From Acidimicrobiia bacterium (lineage in GTDB: Bacteria > Actinomycetota > Acidimicrobiia > Spongiisociales > ZC4RG35), in assembly GCA_003230435.1 (NCBI GenBank), contig QIDW01000292.1:1-9581 (forward strand): DNA of 9,581 bases, read 5' to 3'. Position numbers and translations under genes: made by a program. The notes beneath the pieces are model-generated. The model did no database searches, was not told the DNA's origin, and saw nothing but the letters and a program-made list of their open reading frames with translations. Below, piece after piece: positions 1 to 5,431 of the stretch (the first letter of the stretch is position 1; every line of letters starts with the position of its first letter).

Positions 1-1194
1 TCCGCCGGCACTCAGGAACCGCCGGTTGCAATATGTGCCATTGAGGAAGGAGGTGGCCGCACAACCGAGGTGGCAATCCTCTCGACGGTCGACGGCCCGA
101 CGCGGCTCACCCTTTTTGCGAGTGGGGAGGCGGCCGGAAGCATTGGGCAACCAACGGGGCCGTCTGGCTCGGTGATCATCCCGGTGGTGGACGTAGCCGC
201 TGTCGGCACGGTCGGCGGTCTCATCGAGTTGCCGATCTCTTCATCTGCAGCAGCGGCGGTTGTGGTGGGGGCGGAGTCGATGTCTGCCGAGTCATGTGCC
301 ACTGTTCCGACGCAGCAGTCTTTCATCACCGGGGCATCGACTATCGGGGGGGATACGTTCGAGCTTCATCTGATGAACCCATACGCAGGTGAGGCAGTTG
401 TCGAGTTAGTTGTTCAATCGGAAGCCGGAATCGAATCCAACGATCGATTCGAGTCAGTCGTAGTTCCAGCAAGATCCTCGGCCATTGTCGATTTCACCGA
501 TTTGATCCCGGGGCGCGAGACCCTCTCCGTTGCCATCGAGACTGTCAAAGGGAGGGTCCTCGGTGTTGGCCGACAGGGGATCGACGGAGAGAGCGCTGTC
601 TGGAAAGCCGTGGAGGGATCTCAAGGCTGGTTCCTGCCTATTCCGATGGGCGGGGGATCGAAGCGTCTGCTCATCGCGACCCCCGCCGACACCGATGTTG
701 AGTATGAGATCGACTTCTACGGTCCCGAAGGGTTGGAGGAGGCCTATATAGCCGGCACGCTCAGCTCCAGGGGTCAGGACATCATCGACCTGGCGGCTAT
801 CACACCTGAGGTGGCCGGTGTTCGGGTCATCTCCACCGGTCCTGTAGTGCCGACACTCTGGATCAACTCGGAACCCGGTCTCGCTGTGACGACGGCGAGC
901 GCTGTCGAAGCCACACGCTGGTTCCTGCCCGGAGCAGGTACCCCGGCGAAGGGCCGAGCGAAGGCCGTCATTCTCAACGTTGGAATCGACGGAGCCAACG
1001 TGTCTATCAGATCACTCAAGGCGGAATCGGTCGTAAACACGATCGTTCTTCCGGCAGACGGTGTCGTTGAGATTCAGCTCGCAGCGGCCGATGGGTACCT
1101 GATCGAGGCAAGCGAGCCGATAGTGGCTTTGTGGGTTGCAAACAGAGACAACGCTGGTCTGGCCGCGATGGGAGTGCCGATTCTCGATGGATGA
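1..1194 (+). CDS. DUF5719 family protein, 5' end cut by window edge
   Basis: The frame is open from base 1 to the TGA at 1192-1194, giving 397 residues with no start visible. A GTG at base 70 is possible, but the residues encoded upstream (PPVAICAIEEGGG) look like real family sequence, so I treat the gene as 5'-partial. The protein is rich in Val, Ala, Gly and Ser and reads as successive beta-rich modules. Two of them open with a WFLP motif (bases about 630 and 920) and continue with alternating hydrophobic strands and a motif like SEPIVALWV. This resembles DUF5719, an actinobacterial surface or secreted protein family of unknown function encoded near whiB and manB. The signal peptide would lie upstream of the window. 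Its stop overlaps the next start by 8 bases, so the two are probably translationally coupled. The family call is from memory of sequence style and context; no function is claimed. Confidence 0.75.
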   Translation, partial: SAGTQEPPVAICAIEEGGGRTTEVAILSTVDGPTRLTLFASGEAAGSIGQPTGPSGSVIIPVVDVAAVGTVGGLIELPISSSAAAAVVVGAESMSAESCATVPTQQSFITGASTIGGDTFELHLMNPYAGEAVVELVVQSEAGIESNDRFESVVVPARSSAIVDFTDLIPGRETLSVAIETVKGRVLGVGRQGIDGESAVWKAVEGSQGWFLPIPMGGGSKRLLIATPADTDVEYEIDFYGPEGLEEAYIAGTLSSRGQDIIDLAAITPEVAGVRVISTGPVVPTLWINSEPGLAVTTASAVEATRWFLPGAGTPAKGRAKAVILNVGIDGANVSIRSLKAESVVNTIVLPADGVVEIQLAAADGYLIEASEPIVALWVANRDNAGLAAMGVPILDG

Positions 1195-1549
1195 GATTGG
1201 GGTGAGAATCGGTCTCGTGGTGGGCGCCCTTGCAGTGGCCGGCGTTTCGACTCTGGTGCTGCGGGCCCGAGCCAGAGGTGGTCCTCGAAAGCTGGCGGCT
1301 ACGGGGTTGGTTCAGGGCGTGTACCTCTTCACGTCGAAAGCATGCCTCGACTGCAAACAGGCGAGAGGGATGCTCGATGATGTTCTGGGCCCAGACGGGT
1401 ACAAAGAGCTGAGCTGGGAACAGGAGCCTGGTTTGTTCCATGAGCTCGGCGTGGGGGGAGTTCCCGCCACCATGATCGTCGATGTTGATGGCTCCGGTGT
1501 CGTCTGGCCGGGACGCCCCGACAAGGCATTGGCACACCGCGGTCCTTGA
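1187..1549 (+). CDS. membrane-anchored thioredoxin/glutaredoxin-like protein
   Basis: 120 residues from ATG 1187, whose first 8 bases overlap the end of the DUF5719 gene. A longer reading from GTG 1136 is open, but it only adds 17 residues inside the upstream gene. Residues 6-25 form one hydrophobic segment followed by Arg-rich RARARGGPRK, so the N-terminus is a membrane anchor with the positive side probably in the cytoplasm. The rest is a short thioredoxin-fold domain: strand VYLFTS at 45-50, redox motif CLDC at 53-56, and a GGVPATMIV segment at 90-98 whose Pro93 fits the cis-proline beside the active site. The domain is close to glutaredoxin in size and shorter than a standard thioredoxin. 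It likely does thiol-disulfide chemistry at the membrane; the substrate is unknown. There is no good Shine-Dalgarno sequence, which supports coupling to the gene before it. Confidence 0.8.
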   Translation: MDEIGVRIGLVVGALAVAGVSTLVLRARARGGPRKLAATGLVQGVYLFTSKACLDCKQARGMLDDVLGPDGYKELSWEQEPGLFHELGVGGVPATMIVDVDGSGVVWPGRPDKALAHRGP

Positions 1550-1574
1550 ATAGAGATTTCGCGACTTCTAGCGT
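1546..1574 (+). promoter_or_regulatory. candidate leaderless promoter of the DUF3499 gene
   Basis: A -35-like TTGAAT (1546-1551) lies 17 bases before a -10-like TAGCGT (1569-1574) that fits the actinobacterial TANNNT pattern. Seven bases separate the -10 box from ATG 1582, so transcription would begin at or next to the A of the start codon. No Shine-Dalgarno sequence precedes that ATG, as expected for a leaderless message. The -35 box contains the stop codon of the thioredoxin-like gene. This is pattern evidence only. Confidence 0.45.
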
Positions 1575-1581
1575 TCTCTCC

Positions 1582-1803
1582 ATGACAGTCAGTTGCTCCC
1601 GGTGTGGTTCGCCCTCGAACTCGGTTATGTCCTTTCACTACGGGGACAGCGCTGTCTGGCTCGATGATCTGGTAGACCCACCGCAACCGTACGGATACTC
1701 TTTATGTGCCGACCATTCGGACAGGATGACGCCGCCCCATGGTTGGACCTTGACCGATCGCCGGACCGTCACCCGACTGTTTGCCCCGGTTCACGTGGCC
1801 TAG
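1582..1803 (+). CDS. DUF3499 family small cysteine-rich protein
   Basis: 73 residues from ATG 1582. The frame is also open from TTG 1546, but the family normally begins just before its first cysteine pair and the extra 12 residues look non-coding, so I prefer ATG 1582. It has CSRC at residues 5-8 and LCADH at 41-45, a CxxC plus CxxH arrangement that could bind one zinc ion. The middle carries the family pattern YGDSAVWLDDL, then PYGYSLCADHSDRMTPPHGW. DUF3499 is an actinobacterial family of unknown function, typically encoded between the DUF5719 gene and manB, as here. It ends in TAG, eight bases before the next proposed start. The family match is strong; the zinc site is inferred from residue spacing. 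Confidence 0.85.
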   Translation: MTVSCSRCGSPSNSVMSFHYGDSAVWLDDLVDPPQPYGYSLCADHSDRMTPPHGWTLTDRRTVTRLFAPVHVA

Positions 1804-1810
1804 TGGTGTA

Positions 1811-2092
1811 GTGGCGCCTCTCGACCGCGATCTTCTCGACGCGGTGAAGGATCTCGACGAACACGGGTTACGTCGCCTCCAAATTCTCACGCGCGCACAG
1901 TTGGAGCGAAGTGGGGCAATCGACTCGAGTTCGGAGCCCCAAGTCAACATGCGTCAGCAGATGGTCAGGTGTGGCAAACGAGGTTGTACGAAATGCCCCC
2001 ATGGTCCCTACTGGTACGCGTATTGGACCGAGGACGGCAAACGAAGGAGCCGGTATGTCGGCAGGCTTCTGGACGAGGAGTCGTTGTCGTAA
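1811..2092 (+). CDS. small DUF6788-like protein
   Basis: 93 residues from GTG 1811; an alternative TTG at 1781 would add ten residues and overlap the preceding gene. Neither start has a convincing Shine-Dalgarno sequence, so the start is uncertain. Residues 1-45 look helical and charged (DRDLLDAVKDLDEHGLRRLQ). Residues 51-84 contain MVRCGKRGCTKCPHGPYWYA and then a basic YVGR strand, with cysteines 54, 59 and 62. This RCGK-x-x-C-x-x-C-HGPYWY pattern resembles DUF6788, a family of small proteins often seen near mobile or transposon-related genes, with no known function. No mobile element is visible beside it here. The cysteine cluster suggests metal binding, by inference only. A candidate promoter for the next gene starts inside its last codons. 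Confidence 0.65.
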   Translation: MAPLDRDLLDAVKDLDEHGLRRLQILTRAQLERSGAIDSSSEPQVNMRQQMVRCGKRGCTKCPHGPYWYAYWTEDGKRRSRYVGRLLDEESLS

Positions 2093-2112
2093 GAGTCGAC
2101 CCGACTTACCAT
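2084..2112 (+). promoter_or_regulatory. candidate sigma70-type promoter for zinc ribbon and GT-C genes
   Basis: TTGTCG (2084-2089, four of six matches to TTGACA) and TACCAT (2107-2112, four of six matches to TATAAT) are separated by exactly 17 bases. The pair spans the end of the DUF6788-like gene and the 47-base gap after it. Initiation near base 2119 would leave a leader of about 20 bases before ATG 2140. This would give the zinc-ribbon and GT-C genes their own promoter. Confidence 0.35.
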
Positions 2113-2139
2113 GTCCGGGCTATCGACTGATTGAAGCCA

Positions 2140-2316
2140 ATGGACTGCCCCGAGTGCTCGCAAACTGACGTTCTCGAGATAGAACACATCCTCCCCGACG
2201 CGATCGAGGTTCGTTTCTTCTTTTGCCACAATTGCGAAGAGAAGTGGTGGAACCGTGATGGCGTCGATATCGACGTCACTCAAGTCTTGGAGATGGTCCG
2301 GCAATCCAAGACGTGA
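2140..2316 (+). CDS. small zinc-ribbon protein of unknown function
   Basis: 58 residues from ATG 2140; a TTG at 2131 would add three residues. Two cysteine pairs, CPEC at residues 3-6 and CHNC at about 32-35, form a classic four-cysteine zinc ribbon. Between them is a run of acidic and hydrophobic residues (DVLEIEHILPDAIEVRFFF), and after them EEKWWNRDG and a short helical tail. This resembles small ribbon domains of transcription factors and RNA-associated proteins, but there is no other domain, so no role can be assigned. Its TGA shares GTGA with the start of the next gene, a 4-base overlap, so it is very likely cotranslated with the membrane glycosyltransferase. Confidence 0.8.
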   Translation: MDCPECSQTDVLEIEHILPDAIEVRFFFCHNCEEKWWNRDGVDIDVTQVLEMVRQSKT

Positions 2317-4646
2317 CCTCTCCGAAGGGGAGGCTCTCCAAGGTCCCGGTTCTCCCCGTCCTCCTGGTGGTCGGGGCATCGCTGATCATCTTCGTGGTGA
2401 TGAATCCGTTGCTCATCTTCACAGCCACGACTCCTACGGGCGGCGACATGGGAGCTCATGTCTTCGGGCCCGCCTATCTGCGTGACAATCTTCTTCCGGA
2501 GGGGAGGATTCTCGGCTGGTCCAACGACTGGTTCGCCGGTTTCCCGGCCTTCTACTTCTACTTCCCGCTCCCTTCCTTGGTAATCGTCGCATTCGATGTG
2601 CTCCTGCCCTACGGGGTCGCCTTCAAACTTGTGACCGTTCTCGGTTTGCTGGCCCTGCCACCGGCGATCTACTTCCACACCCGAGCGATGAAACTCAACC
2701 GCCATGTTGCTCTCGTAGCCGCCGGAGCAGGGGTGGTGTTCGCTTTCCTGGAGAGCTTTTCGATCTACGGCGGGAATGTTGCGTCGACCCTGGCCGGTGA
2801 GTTCTCGTACTCGTGGTCGTTCACGCTATCCCTGGTATATCTCGGTTTGTTGATGAAGGCGGTACGCGACGACCGCAAATACGCGAAATGGGCTGCGCTG
2901 GCACTTGCCCTGACCGCCCTGTCTCATGTGCTGACCACGCTCGTCGTGCTCTTCGCCTCGTTGTTCGTCCTGGCATGGAAGAAAGGGTTCTGGCGAACCC
3001 TTGCGGTTTGGGTCTGGGGATTTGCGATTGCCGCCTTCTGGGCGCTCCCCCTGCTGGCCCGTATCGGTCTGACTTCAGACATGGCCTGGACACCGCTCAC
3101 CAAATGGGAGGAGATCTTTCCGGTAGAGCTGTGGCTGCTTCTGCCCATCGCCATCCCCGGAGCGATATGGGCCATGCGTAAGACCTCCCGAGCTGCACCG
3201 TTGATCGGCGCGACTCTGCTCCCGCTCATCTATTACCCACTACCGACGCTGCTACCCGACCTCTTCCCGAGCATGTTCGAAGGGGCGCGATGGAAACTTT
3301 GGAACGGGCGTCTTCTTCCGTACTGGTACTTCGGTGTCTCCTTTTTCGCCGCCGTCGGTTTTGGAGCGGCTGTGGTCTGGATGTCGAGACGACTGCCCAG
3401 CCAGATCTCGAAACTCTGGGCGAGTCTGGTGCTTGGCGTAGCTTTTGCGGTGGGTGCCGGGCTGATAGCCGACTCCTCCGAGTTCCCTTCCTGGGCGTGG
3501 GTGCTCGTTGCCGTCGTGGGTGTTGGGGTTGTGGCCGCCAGTCTCCTCGCTCCGGCGATGGTGAACACACGCAACTACCTGACCACGACAGCCGTGGCGC
3601 TTGTTGTCCTTGGGGCCACAGCCGGCGTGACGTTCATCGATGGATGGTCGCGTTGGAACTACGAGGGTTATGAGGCCAAAGAGTCCTGGCCGGAGTATGA
3701 GTCCCTGATGGTGGAGCTGGACGGGCTTCCCGACGGCCGGGTTATGTGGGAGAACAACGCCGGGCTCAACAAATACGGGACTCCGATGTCGCCGATGCTG
3801 ATCCCGTATTGGACCGAAGGTTCGCAAAAGTCGATGGAGGGTCTCTACTTCGAATCCTCCCTGACCACGCCATTCCATTTCATCAACCATTCCGAGATGT
3901 CGTTCAAGTCGTCCAATCCCATTCCAGGGCTCAAGTACAACATATTCGACATGGAGCGAGGCTTGAAGCACATGGCCGTCTATGGCGTGGACTACTACGT
4001 GTCGTTCACACCTGAGGCGGCAGAGAAGGCCGGGGGAATCAGCGATTTCGAGCTGATCACGACAACAGAGCCATTCAGCATCTTCAAGCTTCCCGAAACG
4101 CAGTTGGTTGAGACGGCAACCCGCTTGCCGGCCGTCTATGAGGTGCCGGAGCGTTCACTCTTCAGGTCGCTAACCGGCACCGGTTCGGCAACGGGTGCCG
4201 ACGGCGAGCCCCTTGCCAGCTTCAATGACATGGCTCTCGAGTGGTACGACGACGTAGACGAGATGGACCGTTGGGTCGTTGCTCAGGGCCCAGAGAGCTG
4301 GCCACGAATCGAGTCAATATGGGAACGCCCTGACACGGAGCTCGACGTTCCCCCGAACGCAGTGTCGAATATTGTGCTGGAGGATCACCGGATTTCGTTC
4401 ACCACTGAGGCGATCGGAGTGCCCCATGTGGTGAAAGTCTCCTATTTCCCGAACTGGACGGCGACCGGGGCAGATGGACCATGGCGAGCAGCGCCTTCGC
4501 TGATGGTCGTTGTGCCCACAAGCAATGAGGTCGTCATCGAGTTTCAAGACACCTGGGCCGAGTCCATCGGTCAGATCCTGACCATCGTCGGTGGAGTGGC
4601 CTTGATCGTCGGTGGTTTTGTGGCCTGGCGTCGACAGACCACCTAA
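2313..4646 (+). CDS. GT-C-type membrane glycosyltransferase (PTPS-related family)
   Basis: 777 residues from GTG 2313, overlapping the zinc-ribbon stop by four bases. The first membrane segment is at about 12-35 and leads into an outside loop with TPTGGDMGAHVFGPAYLRD; Asp45 sits where GT-C enzymes keep their catalytic or metal-binding acid. Further loop motifs are NDWFAGFPAFYFYFPLP (71-87) and AGEFSYSWSFTLSL (161-174). About ten hydrophobic segments extend to residue 440, a large extracytoplasmic domain covers about 445-750, and a last segment at 752-772 precedes Arg-Arg. This layout fits the family called 6-pyruvoyl-tetrahydropterin synthase-related, a misnomer: members look like lipid-phosphate-sugar-dependent transferases. 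The likely role is moving a sugar from a polyprenyl phosphate to a cell-surface acceptor. Sugar and acceptor are unknown. A polyprenol-phosphate-sugar synthase candidate lies convergent and next to it. Confidence 0.75.
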   Translation: MTSPKGRLSKVPVLPVLLVVGASLIIFVVMNPLLIFTATTPTGGDMGAHVFGPAYLRDNLLPEGRILGWSNDWFAGFPAFYFYFPLPSLVIVAFDVLLPYGVAFKLVTVLGLLALPPAIYFHTRAMKLNRHVALVAAGAGVVFAFLESFSIYGGNVASTLAGEFSYSWSFTLSLVYLGLLMKAVRDDRKYAKWAALALALTALSHVLTTLVVLFASLFVLAWKKGFWRTLAVWVWGFAIAAFWALPLLARIGLTSDMAWTPLTKWEEIFPVELWLLLPIAIPGAIWAMRKTSRAAPLIGATLLPLIYYPLPTLLPDLFPSMFEGARWKLWNGRLLPYWYFGVSFFAAVGFGAAVVWMSRRLPSQISKLWASLVLGVAFAVGAGLIADSSEFPSWAWVLVAVVGVGVVAASLLAPAMVNTRNYLTTTAVALVVLGATAGVTFIDGWSRWNYEGYEAKESWPEYESLMVELDGLPDGRVMWENNAGLNKYGTPMSPMLIPYWTEGSQKSMEGLYFESSLTTPFHFINHSEMSFKSSNPIPGLKYNIFDMERGLKHMAVYGVDYYVSFTPEAAEKAGGISDFELITTTEPFSIFKLPETQLVETATRLPAVYEVPERSLFRSLTGTGSATGADGEPLASFNDMALEWYDDVDEMDRWVVAQGPESWPRIESIWERPDTELDVPPNAVSNIVLEDHRISFTTEAIGVPHVVKVSYFPNWTATGADGPWRAAPSLMVVVPTSNEVVIEFQDTWAESIGQILTIVGGVALIVGGFVAWRRQTT

Positions 4647-4657
4647 TGGCCCGTCTT
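4647..4657 (+). repeat. left copy of 11-bp inverted repeat flanking the GT2 gene
   Basis: TGGCCCGTCTT begins right after the stop of the GT-C gene. Its exact reverse complement, AAGACGGGCCA, lies at 5382-5392 beyond the other end of the GT2 gene. The match is direct; its significance is uncertain. Confidence 0.5.
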
Positions 4658-4669
4658 TGTGACAGACCA

Positions 4670-5365
4670 CTACTCAGTCTTCAGAATCCGCCGAATCTTG
4701 AGCAACCCCATCACGGTTCGTGGGGCCCTCTTGATGAGAGAGGACTTGGCTGTCCTGAGTTCTTCGACCGTCACCGGAACCTCCACGATCTCGTAGCCGC
4801 CGCGCTCGGCTCTCACCACCAACTCGGTGTCGAACAGGTCCTTGGTGCTGACGACATGTGGCGTGAGGCTTTCGACGAGCCCGATTCGGAATCCCTTCAT
4901 GCCGTGGGTATCGGAGACTCCGGAGCTGAGGATCACCCTGAGGAGGATGTTGAACACCCCCGTGGCGATACGACGGATCAAGGGTCGGCGATCCTCCGAT
5001 TCCGGATCCCGTTTGGAGCCAATGACCAGATCCACAGAGTCCGGCTGAGCAAGAACGACCGCGAGAAAGTCGGCCGAGAAGTAGTCGATATCGAAGTTCA
5101 CCACCCAGTCGCCCGACGCCCGGTCGAATCCGTGGCGGAGGGCCGCTCCGTAGTCGGGCTCGGGCAACGAGAAAACTTCCACAGGAGCGTCTCCGGCAAT
5201 CTCCCTAACCGTTTCGGCGCTGCCGTCCGAAGATCCGTTCTCGACAATCAGGATCTTGTAGGGCGCACCGGTTCTCTCCATCGTTTCGATTAGCGCCGGA
5301 AGGGCTTCGGGGATGAACGACGCTTCGTTGTAGACAGGCACGACGACGGAGATGGAAGCGGTCAT
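4670..5365 (-). CDS. GT2 glycosyltransferase, polyprenol-phosphate-sugar synthase-like
   Basis: 231 residues on the minus strand, ATG at 5365-5363, stop at 4672-4670. It begins with the GT-A strand SISVVVPVYNE (4-14), then VENGSSDGSAE (41-51), the metal-binding DID at 92-94 in NFDIDYFS, and GSKRDPESED (116-125). SGVSDTHGMKGFR (148-160) and FDTELVVRAERGGYEIVEVP (178-197) follow, as in dolichyl- or polyprenyl-phosphate mannose synthases. There is no C-terminal membrane segment, so it resembles the soluble, membrane-associated DPM1 type and may need a partner. It probably moves a hexose from a nucleotide sugar (GDP-mannose fits the neighbours) to a polyprenyl phosphate on the cytoplasmic face. 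It is the only reversed gene here, ends 23 bases from the GT-C stop, and diverges from manB across a palindromic control region. Donor sugar is inferred. Confidence 0.8.
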   Translation of the reverse strand: MTASISVVVPVYNEASFIPEALPALIETMERTGAPYKILIVENGSSDGSAETVREIAGDAPVEVFSLPEPDYGAALRHGFDRASGDWVVNFDIDYFSADFLAVVLAQPDSVDLVIGSKRDPESEDRRPLIRRIATGVFNILLRVILSSGVSDTHGMKGFRIGLVESLTPHVVSTKDLFDTELVVRAERGGYEIVEVPVTVEELRTAKSSLIKRAPRTVMGLLKIRRILKTE

Positions 5366-5376
5366 TGCGTTGGCTG

Positions 5377-5382
5377 AGTGTA
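5377..5382 (-). promoter_or_regulatory. candidate -10 box for the GT2 gene
   Basis: Read on the minus strand, TACACT (TANNNT type) lies 11 bases before the GT2 ATG, predicting a leader of only about four bases. There is no Shine-Dalgarno sequence between them. The matching -35 position (plus-strand bases near 5400-5405) falls inside the palindrome at 5392-5412, so any protein bound there would affect this promoter. Confidence 0.4.
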
Positions 5383-5392
5383 AGACGGGCCA
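5382..5392 (-). repeat. right copy of 11-bp inverted repeat flanking the GT2 gene
   Basis: AAGACGGGCCA, the exact reverse complement of 4647-4657. It overlaps the candidate -10 box of the GT2 gene by one base and the operator-like palindrome by one base. Confidence 0.5.
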
Positions 5393-5412
5393 CTAGTGCC
5401 CAGGGCACTAGT
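5392..5412. promoter_or_regulatory. palindromic operator candidate between GT2 gene and manB
   Basis: Two perfect 10-base arms, ACTAGTGCCC (5392-5401) and GGGCACTAGT (5403-5412), flank a single A at 5402. The centre is about 30 bases before the predicted manB start point and about 32 before the predicted GT2 start point, so it covers the -35 region of both promoters. Length, symmetry and position suit a dimeric transcription regulator. The regulator is not encoded in the window. A DNA site is more likely than an RNA hairpin, since the palindrome is upstream of both predicted transcripts. Confidence 0.6.
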
Positions 5413-5418
5413 ACTTGG

Positions 5419-5424
5419 TACGGT
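5419..5424 (+). promoter_or_regulatory. candidate leaderless -10 box of manB
   Basis: TACGGT (TANNNT type) ends seven bases before ATG 5432, the spacing expected when transcription starts on the A of the start codon. No Shine-Dalgarno sequence is present. This supports ATG 5432 over the earlier in-frame GTG codons at 5396 and 5423. No clear -35 box is seen; its place (5396-5401) is inside the palindrome. Confidence 0.45.
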
Positions 5425-5431
5425 GATTTCG

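Noticed and set aside
1016..1537. 173-codon minus-strand frame across the DUF5719 and thioredoxin-like genes
   Set aside because: Composition is His/Arg-rich shadow-like. The plus-strand genes carry clear motifs (CLDC, cis-Pro, beta modules).
3252..3971. 239-codon minus-strand frame inside the GT-C gene
   Set aside because: It lies within a well-supported membrane protein gene and its product is Arg/His/Pro-rich, typical of a shadow frame.
4647..4669. Terminator between the convergent GT-C and GT2 genes
   Set aside because: Only a 4-bp GTCT/AGAC stem with no T-run is present. It is too weak to call, although a terminator would be expected here.
5396..5431. Upstream GTG starts for manB at 5396 and 5423
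   Set aside because: They would put coding sequence through the palindrome and -10 box, add residues not seen in the family, and have no Shine-Dalgarno sequence.
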